DNA from: Sinosporangium siamense
GTDB lineage: Bacteria; Actinomycetota; Actinomycetes; Streptosporangiales; Streptosporangiaceae
Direction of reading: 5' to 3'
NCBI RefSeq assembly: GCF_016863435.1
Contig: NZ_BOOW01000028.1
Coordinates: 159,799 to 223,798, forward strand
Length of the DNA stretch: 64,000 nt
A model generated the notes under the pieces. That model had not been told where the DNA came from. It did no database searches and worked only from the letters and a program-made list of their open reading frames with translations. A program made the translations under genes and the position numbers. Within the stretch, counting starts at the first letter, position 1, and each line of letters begins with the position of its first letter. Positions 7,743 to 16,984 of this stretch are shown here, piece by piece.

Positions 7743-7990
7743 TAGACGGCACCGCCAGGGTCACGGTCGGCAGCACCAGACCGGCGAGCCCGTCCTCGGC
7801 CCTGGCGGGGAACAGCGGCAACCTGAACGAGAACGCCGGCAACAGCACCAGCTTGAGCCAGAAGGTCGTGACGGACAGCGACAGGCCGGGCAATGCGCCG
7901 AGCGAACGGCGCAGCCACATCCACCGGGTGTGCGCGGCCCACCAGGCGATCAAGAAGCCGAGCGGGAGCGCTGGCGGCAGCGCGCCCGCT
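7743..7990 (-). pseudogene. ABC peptide-type permease (DppB-like), internal fragment
   Basis: Encodes [44 protein letters not shown] and [16 protein letters not shown], the central part of DppB/OppB permeases. Both ends are missing. It is joined upstream to an ankyrin-like gene and downstream to the DppC-type fragment, so an internal deletion collapsed the two permease genes. Confidence 0.6.
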
Positions 7991-8353
7991 CGGGCGGCGT
8001 TGAAGCGCAGCATCGCGATGTCGCCGAGCGGGCTGGCCCCGAGCGGGTGGGTCGCACCAGTTGCGCAGGCTCTGCCGAGCCTGCTCGGGATGGGCAGCCA
8101 GCAGGGCCTGCAGCCGGGTCAGGTCGCGTTGGTTGAGGATGTCGCGCCGCTCGACTTCGGCCTTCAGCTTCGCCCAGTTGGTGAAACCGTAGTCGCGGGC
8201 GATCGCCGGCTGGGCGGCGTTCAGCGTCGGATGCTCGGTGATGGCGGCGAGGCGGGAGGTCGCGGCGTCCTCGCCGGCCTGGGCTGCGCGCAGGAGCTCT
8301 GTGGCCTGGCGGCGCAGCTGGGCGAGGTCGGGGCGGTCGGGAAGCTGGGGCAT
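7991..8353 (-). pseudogene. Ankyrin-repeat-type protein, frameshifted N-terminal fragment
   Basis: Begins MPQLPDRPDLAQLRRQATEL then LRAAQAGE, with IARDYGFTNWAKLKAEVE and [20 protein letters not shown], as at the N-terminus of actinobacterial ankyrin-repeat proteins. After LRNWCD one extra C shifts the frame; the continuation ([19 protein letters not shown]) lies in the next frame. It then runs into permease sequence at about 7990. Both the frameshift and the truncation inactivate it. Confidence 0.6.
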
Positions 8354-8485
8354 GACATCTCCCTGGCGAGCCGGTGGTCCGCATACCAGGCCGAAAGGAG
8401 ATCGCCTGTGTGCTGATGGCTGTGCTGCGGTGAGGTGGACTCTGTCCTGCCCGCGGACCCGGAGGCGCCCTCCTGCGCCGTGGGC

Positions 8486-8690
8486 TCCACCCTAGCCGGG
8501 AGCGGCCTGCGGCGCAGGGCGTCAGGCGTGAGGTCGTAGTCGGTGCCGGGCAGGCGGGCGAACTCCGCGGCGACCTCCTGCTCGCTCCACCCGCGTGCGA
8601 CCTCCGCCGCGATGTACCGGATAACGTGCCGGAGTCGCGCAGCGTTCCGGCGGGACTTTGTCCTGGTCGGCGTGCCGCCATGATCGCTTA
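8486..8690 (-). pseudogene. Homologue of the small ORF that precedes the TnpI-like recombinase
   Basis: The strand encodes ISDHGGTPTRTKSRRNAARL then RHVIRYIAAEVARGWSEQEV, AAEFARLPGTDYDL and TPDALRR. The first 30 residues align with the 36-residue ORF at 25215, and both follow the same palindrome. The equivalent of its start codon is ATA here, although the frame stays open upstream to 8751 and downstream to 8221. The function is unknown; the basic helical pattern would fit a small DNA-binding accessory protein. Probably a relic of a related element. Confidence 0.5.
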
Positions 8691-8718
8691 TACGTGAAAA
8701 TAGACGATTATCACGTAC
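8690..8718. repeat. Dif-like palindrome, second copy
   Basis: Arms TACGTGAAAA and TTATCACGTA flank a 7-nt centre (TAGACGA). This matches the 11-7-11 palindrome at 25186-25214 next to the tyrosine recombinase. As there, it immediately precedes the small-ORF homologue, but in opposite orientation. Confidence 0.65.
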
Positions 8719-8752
8719 ATGCCTTGCCATCGTGGAGCCCTTCGAGCTCATA

Positions 8753-10192
8753 TCACCGGCTCGTGCCGGTGCGGATGATTTCGCGTGGAATGAGACGTAG
8801 GGCGGTCGCGGCTGCCATCAGGCACATGCCGATGGCGATGGCGATGGCTGCGAGGGTGCCCCTGTCGGGGTCTGTCGCGACGACCGCTCCGAGTAGTGCG
8901 ACCCCGATGACGCCGCCTGTCTGCCGGGCCGTGTTCAGGGCACTCGATCCCATGTTCTGGTGCCGGTCGGGGGCGAACGTCATGACGGCGAGCGTCTGGG
9001 AGGGTGCGGAGAGCCCCATGCCGATGGAGAAGACGCAGAAGCCGGCTGCGATGAGTGGATACGGTGCGGAGGCGACGGTGAGAGGCGCGAGTCCGATGGC
9101 CGAGAGGGTCATTCCGGTGGCCAAGCCGGTACGCGGGCCGAACGCGGTGATGAAACGGGCACCGAGAAAGGTCGAGGCGAGGGTGGCGGCCACGGTCAAG
9201 GGGAGGAAGGCCAACCCGGTCTGCAAGGCCGAGTAGCCACGTAGCTGCTGGAAGTTGAACGTGTAGACGATCAGCATCCCGTAGAGCGTGAAGTTGTACG
9301 TCGCACCACCGAGCAGGCCGGCGAGCACGGGACGCGCGGCGATGATGGCGGGGGGCAGGAGGACCTGTCGCCCGTCTCGCGCCCAGGAATACTGCGCGGC
9401 GACGAACACGACGAGGGCCGCGGTGCCGCCCACGAGAGCCGTGAGCACGGCGGGGTTGAGCCAGCCTGCGACGCTCGACTCCACCAGCGCCCACACCACG
9501 GCGGCGAGGCCGACGATCACGAGGGCCTGCCCGCGGATGTCGAACGACACGCGTTGCAGCGGAACCTCAGCCACGTGTCGGGCGACAAGCCAGCCGGTGA
9601 CGGCGGCGACCGGGATGTTGAGCAGGAAGATGCTCCGCCAGCCGAGAGTGTCGACCAGCAGTCCACCGACGAACGGGCCGATCACGAAGCCGATACCGCC
9701 TACGCTCACCCAGACCGAGACCGCTCTGGTGCGTTCGGCCGGCACGGTGAAGATGCGGGTGATCAGGGTCAGCGGTGCCGGGGCAAGGAGCGCTGCTCCC
9801 AGACCTTGGCAGGCGCGGCCGAGGACGAGCAGGCCCGTGTTGGGAGCGACAGCGCAGGCGATCGAGGCAACGGCGAACAACCCCAGTCCGGTCAGGTAGG
9901 CGCGTCGGGCACCGATCCGATCTCCGAGCCGGCCTGCGGACAGCAGCAGGGCGGCGAATATGAGCGTGTAGGCGTCGATGGCCCACAGTCCGCCGGCCAG
10001 GCTTGCGTGCAGGTCAGTACGTATCACTGGGATCGCGACGTTGATGACGTTCGCTTCCATGATGATCAGAGCGGTGCCGAGACAGAGTCCGGTGAGGCCC
10101 AGTGTCCGGCTGGTGGCATAAGCAGGTGGTGGTAGCCGATTTTGGGCAGCGTCAGGTGACACGGTCACTCCGATGGAGGTATGGGAAAGCAC
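8753..10192 (-). CDS. MFS drug exporter, DHA2 (EmrB/QacA) type, 14 TM
   Basis: A 479-residue inner-membrane protein with 14 predicted helices. The first helix carries GTALIIMEANVINVAIPVI, followed by GRLGDRIGARRAYLTGL (motif A) and GPFVGGLLVDTLGWRSIFLL (motif C). The family uses the proton gradient to export drugs and metabolites. The start may be GTG 10190-10192 or the GTG ten codons later, which has GGAG 5 nt upstream. The tetR and amidase genes upstream share the strand, but a 245-bp gap separates it from tetR. Confidence 0.85.
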   Translation of the reverse strand: MLSHTSIGVTVSPDAAQNRLPPPAYATSRTLGLTGLCLGTALIIMEANVINVAIPVIRTDLHASLAGGLWAIDAYTLIFAALLLSAGRLGDRIGARRAYLTGLGLFAVASIACAVAPNTGLLVLGRACQGLGAALLAPAPLTLITRIFTVPAERTRAVSVWVSVGGIGFVIGPFVGGLLVDTLGWRSIFLLNIPVAAVTGWLVARHVAEVPLQRVSFDIRGQALVIVGLAAVVWALVESSVAGWLNPAVLTALVGGTAALVVFVAAQYSWARDGRQVLLPPAIIAARPVLAGLLGGATYNFTLYGMLIVYTFNFQQLRGYSALQTGLAFLPLTVAATLASTFLGARFITAFGPRTGLATGMTLSAIGLAPLTVASAPYPLIAAGFCVFSIGMGLSAPSQTLAVMTFAPDRHQNMGSSALNTARQTGGVIGVALLGAVVATDPDRGTLAAIAIAIGMCLMAAATALRLIPREIIRTGTSR

Positions 10193-10437
10193 GCCTTCGT
10201 CGGGAGACGACGGCTGTGGCAGGTGCCGGGGTGCTCGGCCGCGCGCCGAAGCCGCCGAAGGTTAATGGGCAGAGAAGGTTCCCGGTGCCTGTGGTGTCGC
10301 TAGCCGATGGGGCTATGGCCGAGCCAGTAGCGGCTGGGGCCCCGAGTGCCTACGCCAGCCGGCGTCTTGCGGGCATGGGAAGAGAAGGGCCTTCGAGCTC
10401 GTCGAGGGCCCTGGTCGATGGGTGGTGGTGCTTGGGT

Positions 10438-11016
10438 TCAGTTCGCGCGCGGAGCGCTCGCCCGCAGAAGTGAGAGCACTCCTCTGATGGCGCGGTCGAA
10501 GGGCTCCACCGCCTGCGCCGCGCGGGCCAGGGCGTAACCGCCCTGGATGACGGCGGCGATGGCGGAAGCGATCTCGTCGATGTCCAGATCGCCGGCGAAT
10601 TCACCGGCCGCCACACCTTCGGCGATCGTGCGCCGGAGGTGTTCGTGCAGCACCTCGAAGGCCTCCCGGATCGGTGCGCGCAAGGTGTCGTCGGCCATGA
10701 CCTCCGGGTCGGCGGTGAGCCGTCCCACGCTGCACCCACGCAACACATCGCGTTCGCGCCCTAGATATCCCGTGATGCGTTCGAGCGCAGTGCCTTCCAC
10801 GGCGAACGCTTCGGCGATCTGTTGTTGCATCAGTTCCGCACTGCGCTGCTCGGCCGCCAACACCAGGTCCGGCTTGCCATCGAAGTGGTGGTACATGCTG
10901 CCCTGACCGACGCCGGAGCGTGCCAGGATCGCGGTCGGACTGGTGCCGACGTATCCACGCTCCCACAGCAGTTGCCGCGTGCCCTCGATCAAGCGCTCCC
11001 GAGCGTTCGGTTTCAT
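10438..11016 (-). CDS. TetR-family transcriptional regulator
   Basis: A 192-residue TetR protein beginning MKPNARERLIEGTRQLLWER, with the HTH in residues 8-52 (TSPTAILARSGVGQGSMYHH). The ATG at 11014-11016 follows GGGAGG at good spacing. It lies 43 bp after the amidase gene on the same strand, so the two probably form one unit. A perfect palindrome at 12504-12519 over the amidase promoter is the likely operator. The inducing ligand is unknown. Confidence 0.85.
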   Translation of the reverse strand: MKPNARERLIEGTRQLLWERGYVGTSPTAILARSGVGQGSMYHHFDGKPDLVLAAEQRSAELMQQQIAEAFAVEGTALERITGYLGRERDVLRGCSVGRLTADPEVMADDTLRAPIREAFEVLHEHLRRTIAEGVAAGEFAGDLDIDEIASAIAAVIQGGYALARAAQAVEPFDRAIRGVLSLLRASAPRAN

Positions 11017-11059
11017 GGTGCCTCCCAGCAATGCAGTGCGGTGCCTGTCGCGGCCCGTA

Positions 11060-12493
11060 TTACAGGGCCGGATGCCGCAGGTGCCAGTCCGTCTCACGCT
11101 GGTAGGCGTGGCCGAGCTGAATCAGTAGTTGTTCCTCGAACGGCCGGCCGACGAACTGGAACCCCAGCGGCATGTCATCCTCGCCGAAACCGCCCGGCAG
11201 GGTGATGGTCGGGGCGCCGGCCATGTTGAACGGGGTGACGAAGCGGAGGAAGTCCGTCAGGGCTTCGGGGTCGGCATAGAGCGCCTCCTTCTGCGCAAGC
11301 GTGAGGCTCGTGGTCGGCTGCACCGGAGCCAGCAGGACATCCACGTCGCACAGGGTACGCGCCAGTCCGCCGGTGAACGCGAGCCGCTCATGGTGCGCGT
11401 GCATCAGCTCGATCGCGGAGACGGTGTGGCCGTGCGTGATGAGCCCGGCGATCGAGCCGGGTGTGTCGGCCGAGCCGTATTCCGAGGCGCGCGAGGGATA
11501 GGTCGCCTGGTGGGCGATCGCGGTCTCCACACCGGCGTACCGGGGCCACATGGCATTGATGGTGCTGGTATCAGGAAGGGTGACCTCGACGATCGTCGCG
11601 CCGAGGCGGCGCAGTACGGCGATGACATCATCGAGCATGTCGATGGTCGCCTGGTCGACACGGGTCTCGTTGTAGGCGCGGTCCACTCCGATGCGTACCG
11701 GCCCGATCGGGGCGCCGAGGCCGGCCAGGTAGTCGGGCACCGGTATGGCGGCCGCGGTCGGGTCATGCGGGTCTGCTCCGGCGATCGCTCCCAGGATTGC
11801 GGCCGCGTCCTGCGCTGAGCGTGCCATCGGGCCGACGTGGTCGAGGCTCGCGGCGAGCGCGAAGACGCCGTGCCTGCTTACCCGTCCCCATGTGGGTTTG
11901 ATGCCGGTGATGCCGTTGGCCGCGGAGGGGTACCGGATCGACCCGCCGGTGTCGGTGCCGAGGGAACCGAAGGCGAGGCCGGCCCCCACCGCGACGCCGG
12001 AACCGCTCGAGGAGGCGCCGGACCAGTACTCCGGGTTCCACGGGTTGAGGGGTGGTGTGACGGACGGGTGGTGCTCGGCGAATGCACCTTCGGTGAGCTG
12101 CAGCTTGCCGAGCAGAATGGCCCCGGCTTGCGAAAGACGCTGGACCACTGTCGCATCGTAGGTGGGCACATGGCCGGAGTGGATCGTGGTGCCGGCCGCG
12201 GTCACGATGCCGGCGGTGAAGCAGAGGTCTTTCACAGCGATCGGCACGCCGTGCAGGGGGCCTCGGTACCGGCCTGCTGCCAGCTCGGCTTCGGCCCTCC
12301 TGGCTTGAGCGAGGGCGACGTCCGCCGTCACCGTGGCGTAGCTGCGCAGCACCGGATCGACCTGGTCGATCCGTGCCAGCAGTGCCTCGGTCAACTCCAC
12401 TGGCGTGAGTTCGCGTGCGCGTAGCTTCGTGGCGACTTCCAGCAGGCTCGCATAGTGCACACGGGGCTCGTGTGCGGTGGAGGTGAGGGTCAT
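11060..12493 (-). CDS. Amidase (amidase-signature family)
   Basis: About 477 residues. The catalytic Lys is in HGVPIAVKDLCF, the Gly/Ser loop is SGASSSGSG, and the cis-Ser/Ser nucleophile segment is GTDTGGSIRYPSA, the complete Ser-cisSer-Lys triad of amidase-signature hydrolases. These cleave carboxamides; the substrate is not predictable. It lacks the organisation of GatA and is not in a gatCAB context. ATG 12493 is preferred to the ATG at 12508 because the latter lies inside the operator palindrome. The downstream tetR gene probably regulates it. Confidence 0.85.
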   Translation of the reverse strand: MTLTSTAHEPRVHYASLLEVATKLRARELTPVELTEALLARIDQVDPVLRSYATVTADVALAQARRAEAELAAGRYRGPLHGVPIAVKDLCFTAGIVTAAGTTIHSGHVPTYDATVVQRLSQAGAILLGKLQLTEGAFAEHHPSVTPPLNPWNPEYWSGASSSGSGVAVGAGLAFGSLGTDTGGSIRYPSAANGITGIKPTWGRVSRHGVFALAASLDHVGPMARSAQDAAAILGAIAGADPHDPTAAAIPVPDYLAGLGAPIGPVRIGVDRAYNETRVDQATIDMLDDVIAVLRRLGATIVEVTLPDTSTINAMWPRYAGVETAIAHQATYPSRASEYGSADTPGSIAGLITHGHTVSAIELMHAHHERLAFTGGLARTLCDVDVLLAPVQPTTSLTLAQKEALYADPEALTDFLRFVTPFNMAGAPTITLPGGFGEDDMPLGFQFVGRPFEEQLLIQLGHAYQRETDWHLRHPAL

Positions 12494-12503
12494 GAAGACA
12501 CCA

Positions 12504-12519
12504 TACATACTAGTATGTA
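12504..12519. promoter_or_regulatory. Perfect 16-bp palindrome before the amidase gene (TetR operator)
   Basis: The sequence TACATACTAGTATGTA is fully symmetric and lies 11 bp upstream of the amidase start. It is typical of AcrR/NemR-like TetR sites, and the linked tetR gene at 10438 is the obvious candidate regulator. Confidence 0.6.
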
Positions 12520-12543
12520 CGGTGTCGAGTGCCGATAGCGCTG

Positions 12544-12548
12544 GACAA
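12544..12548. repeat. Target-site duplication, left copy (GACAA)
   Basis: GACAA directly precedes the left terminal repeat and recurs at 26431-26435 directly after the right one. Five base pairs is the normal Tn3-family duplication length. Confidence 0.9.
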
Positions 12549-12586
12549 GGGGCATGACGAGCATCGGATCGGAAAGTCCCGTTAAC
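12549..12586 (+). repeat. Tn3 transposon left inverted repeat
   Basis: Starts GGGGCATGACGAGCATCGG and continues GGAAAGTCCCGTTAAC. It is imperfectly complementary to 26393-26430; the outer 17 bp are identical. Confidence 0.9.
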
Positions 12587-12655
12587 GACCTCGCCAGCTA
12601 ACTATTTGATCTTCTGCTCGCCCATACCACCGCGGCTGCCCTACTTTCGGCGGCT

Positions 12656-15600
12656 ATGCCAGTTGAGTTCCTCAGTGATGGCGAGGCGGCCGTGTACGGC
12701 CGGTTCTCGGGTGCTCCCTCCCAGGCGGAGTTGGAGCGGTTCTTCTTCCTTGATGACGTGGACAGGGCGCTGGTCGCCGAACGGCGCGGATCACACCACC
12801 GGCTCGGCTTCGCTCTTCAGGTAACGACGGCTCGGTTCGTCGGCCGGTTCCTCCCCGACCCGCTGGACGTGCCCAGCGAGGTGCTGCATTACCTCGCCGA
12901 CCAGCTCGGGATCGAGGACGTCACGCAGATCGCCCGCTACACCGAGCGGCGCAGCACGCCGTTTGAGCACCAGGAGGTCATCCGCGACGCCTACGCGTTG
13001 AAGGACTTCGCCGAGGCGGAAACGGACTTCGTCGCCTGGGCAGATGCCCGCGCCTGGAACACCGGCGACGGCAAGAAGACGATCTTCTATGACGGGGTGA
13101 CGTGGCTGCGCACCAAGAAGGTCCTGCTCCCAGGCGTGACCACCCTGACCCGGCTGGTAGCCAGGGTGCGCGATGCGGCTACCGACCGGCTCTATGAGAC
13201 CCTGCATGACGTGCTGTCCCCACGTCAGCGGACGATCCTGCAGATGCTGCTGGAAGTGCCGGACGGCAGGCGTGCCTCCGACCTGGAACGCTGGCGCAAA
13301 GGCCCGGCCGTCACCTCGGGCAAGAACCTGGAGAAGGTGCTGGAGCGCGCGGCTGAGATCCTCGGCGTGGGCCTGGGTGCGATGCCGCTGCCGCTGGAGG
13401 TGCCGCACCGGCGGATGGTGGATCTGGCCCGCTACGGGATGCAGGCCACGGCCACGACGTTGCGCCGCCACGGTCCGTCCCGCCAGCTCGCCACGCTGCT
13501 GGCCACGGGGATCTTCTTGGAGGGCAAGGCGGTCGACGACTGCCTGGAGATGCTGGATCTGCTGGTCACCACCGAGCTGCTGGGCAAGGCCGATACCGCC
13601 GCGGGCAAGGAGCGGGCGCGCCAGCATCCCAAGCTGGCCAAGCACTCGGCCACCCTCGCCGCGGCGGTGGAGATGCTGTTGGAGGTCACCGAATACGGCG
13701 AGGAGTTGCGGCTGGATCAGGTGTGGGAGGCGATCGACGCCATCGTGCCGCGGCGGGAGCTGCGCGAGGCGGTCGCCGCGGTGACCGAGATGGTGCCGCC
13801 GCCCGACGGTGACGCCGACGGCGAGATGCGGGCGCTGCTGGCCTCGCGGATCGCCACCGTGTCCGGGTTTCTCAAGACGCTGACCACGGTGATCGACTTC
13901 GGCGCCAACGCCGAGGGCGCGCGGGCGCTGGCGGCGATGAAGCAGTTGCCCCGACTGCTGGACGGCCGCAAGAAGAAGGTCACAGAGGCCGACATCGATC
14001 CCGCGCTGGTGAGCGGTTCCTGGAAGCGGCTGGTGTTCAAGAACCTGCCGAACGGCAGCACCGTGGACAAGAACGCCTACAGCATGTGCGTGCTCACGCA
14101 GTTCCACCGCCACCTCAAGCGCCGCGACGTCTACGCCGAGACCTCGGCCCGCTGGCGAGACCCGCGCGGCCAGCTCCTGGACGGCGCGCGCTGGCAAGCG
14201 GCCAAGGGGCCTGCCCTGGTCGACCTGCAGCTTCCGGAGGATCCCGGCCAGATGCTCGCCGAGCACGCGCTGGTGCTGCACCTGGCGCTCAACGACGTCG
14301 CCGGCCGGGCCGGGCGCGACGGGGTGGACGTCAGCGTGGACGCCGAAGGACGGCTGCATGTGGCCAAGCTGACGGCCCTGCCGGAGCCGCCGTCGCTGAT
14401 CGATTTGCGCAAGCGGGTGCTGGCGATGCTTCCGCGGGTCGACCTGCCGGAGGTGCTGCTGGAGGTGATGGGCCGGGTTCCGGCGTTCGAGGCCGCGTTC
14501 ACCTCGGCCGCCGGCGGGGTGAGCAAGCTGGCCGACTTCCGCGTTTCGGTCGCGGCCTGTTTGACGGCCCAGGCGCTGAACATCGGCTACGCGCCGGTGG
14601 TCAAGGCCGGGACGCCCGTGCTGGAGCGCGGCCGGCTCTCGCATGTGGCGCAGAACTACCTCTCAGCCGAGACCTACACCCTGGCCAACGCCCCGCTCAT
14701 CGACGAGCAGGGACAGCTCGGCTTCGCCCAGGCGCTCGGCGGCGGGCTGGTCGCGGCGATCGATGGGATGCGGTTCGTGGTCCCGGTGCCCTCCATCTAC
14801 ACCCGGCCGAACAAGAAGTACTTCGGCCGCTCGCGCGGGGTCACCTGGCTCAACATGATCAACGACCGTGGTGTGGGGCTCGGCGCGAAGGTGGTCACCG
14901 GCACCGTGCGCGACTCCCTGCACATGATCGACGTGGCGTTCCGGCGTGATGGCGGGCCGCGCCCGGAGGTCCTGGTGACCGACACCGGCTCCTACAGCGA
15001 CGTCGTCTTCGGGCTGGTCCACCTGCTGGGCATGCAGTACCGGCCGGCGCTGGCCGACATTCCCGACCAGAAGGGCTGGCGCATCCAGGACGCCGACTAT
15101 GGCAGCCTGTCCCGCTTCGCGCGCGGGAAGATCGACCTGGACAAGATCAGGCGGCATTGGGGCGACATCCTGCGCGTCGTGGTGTCGATCTACACCGGCG
15201 AGATCCGCGCCTACGACCTGATGCGCATGATCCAGCGCGACGGCAACCCCACCCCGCTGGGCGAGGCGATCGCGCACTACGGCCGCATCTTCAAGACGCT
15301 GCACATCCTCACCTACGCGGTGGAGGAGCCCTACCGGCGCGACATCAAGGGTGTGCGCAATCTGCAGGAGTCCCGGCACGCCCTGGCCGGGAAGATCTTC
15401 CACGGCAAGAAGGGTGAGTTGTATCAGCGCTACCACAAGGGCATGGAAGACCAGCTTGGGGCGCTTGGCCTGGTGCTCAACTGCGTCACGCTGTGGAACA
15501 CCTTCTACATCGACCGGGCCCTCGACCAGCTCAAAGCCGACGACTACCCCCTGGCTGAGGAGAATGTGGCGCGGTTGTCGCCGTTCGTGCGCCAGCATCT

Positions 15601-15706
15601 CAACGTGATCGGCACGTACTCCTTCGCCCAGCCCGACCTCGGACCCGCCGGTGTCCGCCGGCTCCGTAACCCCGATGAACCGGACTGGGAGGACGAGGGC
15701 CTGTAG
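12656..15706 (+). CDS. tnpA: Tn3-family transposase TnpA
   Basis: A 1016-residue DDE transposase of normal full length that binds the terminal repeats and forms cointegrates. The N-terminal DUF4158-like domain (about 1-170, starting MPVEFLSDGEAAVYGRF) recognises the ends; the catalytic domain lies in the last 400 residues. Conserved acidic blocks are IDGMRFVVP, VTDTGSYSDVVFGLVHLLG and MEDQLGALGLVLN, with GRSRGVTWLNM between the first two. The reading frame is intact. It begins about 70 bp inside the left repeat, with no gene between. Confidence 0.95.
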   Translation: MPVEFLSDGEAAVYGRFSGAPSQAELERFFFLDDVDRALVAERRGSHHRLGFALQVTTARFVGRFLPDPLDVPSEVLHYLADQLGIEDVTQIARYTERRSTPFEHQEVIRDAYALKDFAEAETDFVAWADARAWNTGDGKKTIFYDGVTWLRTKKVLLPGVTTLTRLVARVRDAATDRLYETLHDVLSPRQRTILQMLLEVPDGRRASDLERWRKGPAVTSGKNLEKVLERAAEILGVGLGAMPLPLEVPHRRMVDLARYGMQATATTLRRHGPSRQLATLLATGIFLEGKAVDDCLEMLDLLVTTELLGKADTAAGKERARQHPKLAKHSATLAAAVEMLLEVTEYGEELRLDQVWEAIDAIVPRRELREAVAAVTEMVPPPDGDADGEMRALLASRIATVSGFLKTLTTVIDFGANAEGARALAAMKQLPRLLDGRKKKVTEADIDPALVSGSWKRLVFKNLPNGSTVDKNAYSMCVLTQFHRHLKRRDVYAETSARWRDPRGQLLDGARWQAAKGPALVDLQLPEDPGQMLAEHALVLHLALNDVAGRAGRDGVDVSVDAEGRLHVAKLTALPEPPSLIDLRKRVLAMLPRVDLPEVLLEVMGRVPAFEAAFTSAAGGVSKLADFRVSVAACLTAQALNIGYAPVVKAGTPVLERGRLSHVAQNYLSAETYTLANAPLIDEQGQLGFAQALGGGLVAAIDGMRFVVPVPSIYTRPNKKYFGRSRGVTWLNMINDRGVGLGAKVVTGTVRDSLHMIDVAFRRDGGPRPEVLVTDTGSYSDVVFGLVHLLGMQYRPALADIPDQKGWRIQDADYGSLSRFARGKIDLDKIRRHWGDILRVVVSIYTGEIRAYDLMRMIQRDGNPTPLGEAIAHYGRIFKTLHILTYAVEEPYRRDIKGVRNLQESRHALAGKIFHGKKGELYQRYHKGMEDQLGALGLVLNCVTLWNTFYIDRALDQLKADDYPLAEENVARLSPFVRQHLNVIGTYSFAQPDLGPAGVRRLRNPDEPDWEDEGL

Positions 15707-15781
15707 GCATCGGCTCTCTCGCCCGACCGCAGCCCCGACCATGAGCCCCTCCGCCACGAGCGCCGGAGGCAGGGCCGATGG

Positions 15782-16015
15782 TCACTCGGTGGCGTGCCGA
15801 ACTTGGGCGCTGCTCGTAGCCCGGGCGGCGAGAAAGTGCAGGCGGTCGCCGGACGGGGTGACCGGTGCAGCGGAGTAGGCCAGCAAGGTGAGCGGCGTCT
15901 CGGCGGGCAATTTGAAGACCTCGTAGTCGAGCTCGAGGACGCCGACAGCGGGGCGGTGAAAACGTCTGGTGCCGTGACCCGCATGAGCCGATTCGTCACC
16001 TGGCGAAGATCGCAT
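15782..16015 (-). pseudogene. MmyB-like XRE regulator, C-terminal fragment
   Basis: Encodes HGTRRFHRPAVGVLELDYEV then FKLPAETPLTLLAYSAAP and SGDRLHFLAA, the ligand-binding C-terminus of actinobacterial XRE/MmyB-type regulators (usual form RFHHPxVGxLxLxYE). The N-terminal HTH and most of the protein are absent. It overlaps the promoter motif at 16015-16043, which probably belongs to the gene going the other way. Confidence 0.55.
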
Positions 16016-16043
16016 CTCACGATTCCTTCCGCCCCGGCGTCTT
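16015..16043 (+). promoter_or_regulatory. Putative ECF-sigma promoter (site 2) before the 16149 gene
   Basis: TCTCACGA, 15 nt, CGTCTT. Same spacing as the sites before ogt and the sigma gene. The start codon of the downstream gene lies about 105 nt away. Confidence 0.65.
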
Positions 16044-16148
16044 CTCGATGCCGGGGCTCGAACGCCCGGCTCAGCGTGCCCGCGGCCGCCCGCGCCCGGC
16101 GGTCGCGGGCATCCTTATCCCGACGACGGGCGCGTGGAAATTGTGCGA

Positions 16149-16628
16149 ATGAGCAGCCGACGAGACCGGCGTTATAGCCTGATCGACTTCGGCCCTGACT
16201 CGTACGGGGTTCTCCGGCAGCGAGCGGCCGCCGCCGGTTACCGCTTCCCGAATCTCGCGATCCGTGACACGAGGCTCGCCATGGCGGTCGGAGACCTCCT
16301 CCAATCCGCCATGGTCTGCGGCGGAATCGACGTAATGCCGTTCACCATCCGCGACGAGAGCCTCGTCGTGGTGGCCTGCGAAGGCGACGAGCCCGCCGGC
16401 ATTTCGGCTATTGACCCCACCGGAGACATCCCACGCGACGTCGTGACCTGGGTAGACCCCACCCACGAGCCGTGGGTGGAGCAGGTTCTCAAGATCGAAC
16501 TGCTGCGCGAGGCCCGGACGGCGGGCATCGACCGGGTGAGTGTCGTGCGTGGCACGGCGACCGAGGCCGTCTATGAGTCCCTCGGCCTGCATGGCGTCCG
16601 GGAGATCTCTTCCGATGCGCCGCAGTAG
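16149..16628 (+). CDS. Hypothetical protein under an alkylation-regulon-type promoter
   Basis: About 159 residues, beginning MSSRRDRRYSLIDFGPDSYG. The middle part (LVVVACEGDEPAGISAI) and the C-terminus (LLREARTAGIDRVSVVRG, EAVYESLGLHGVREI) faintly resemble GNAT acetyltransferases, in which a late helix ends in a xYESLGF segment, but no clear acetyl-CoA loop (R/QxxGxG/A) is seen. No family is assigned. A GTG 15 nt upstream is an alternative start. The ECF-type promoter at 16015 suggests co-expression with the repair genes. Confidence 0.5.
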   Translation: MSSRRDRRYSLIDFGPDSYGVLRQRAAAAGYRFPNLAIRDTRLAMAVGDLLQSAMVCGGIDVMPFTIRDESLVVVACEGDEPAGISAIDPTGDIPRDVVTWVDPTHEPWVEQVLKIELLREARTAGIDRVSVVRGTATEAVYESLGLHGVREISSDAPQ

Positions 16629-16929
16629 ATCACACGTGAGGTTCCCGGGTTGGGTCATGCCGGAGCGCCCTGCTGCGACTGCTCACGGCTGGTTCACGGC
16701 ACGCCCGCCGCACCCGACCGGCGTGCGCGGTGCCGCGCAGCGGGCGCTCCACGTACCGGGACGGACGGGCACGACAGCTGGGCGCCGTGAATCGCGGTTC
16801 GCCGAGCGCGGCGTGCGGGCCGTCCCCATCTCTACCCCGAGGACATGTCGTGCACGCTCTTGTGTGAACATCCGCGCGGGCTTGCTGCGTCTGGCGTGAG
16901 CGTCGCGTGCCACGTCGAGTTCTGCCGGA

Positions 16930-16958
16930 TCTCACGTGTCGTCTCGACCGAGCGTCTT
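16930..16958 (+). promoter_or_regulatory. Putative ECF-sigma promoter (site 3) before the MGMT pseudogene
   Basis: TCTCACGT, 15 nt, CGTCTT, located 27 nt before the ATG at 16985. It closely resembles the ogt promoter at 18959 and appears intact although the gene behind it is broken. Confidence 0.7.
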
Positions 16959-16984
16959 CGCACCACCATGAGGGAGGGACTCAG

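Noticed and set aside
12791..14644. 617-aa open frame antisense to tnpA
   Set aside because: It is the mirror of a codon-biased GC-rich gene; its His/Gln/Arg-rich sequence has no family pattern or ribosome-binding site.
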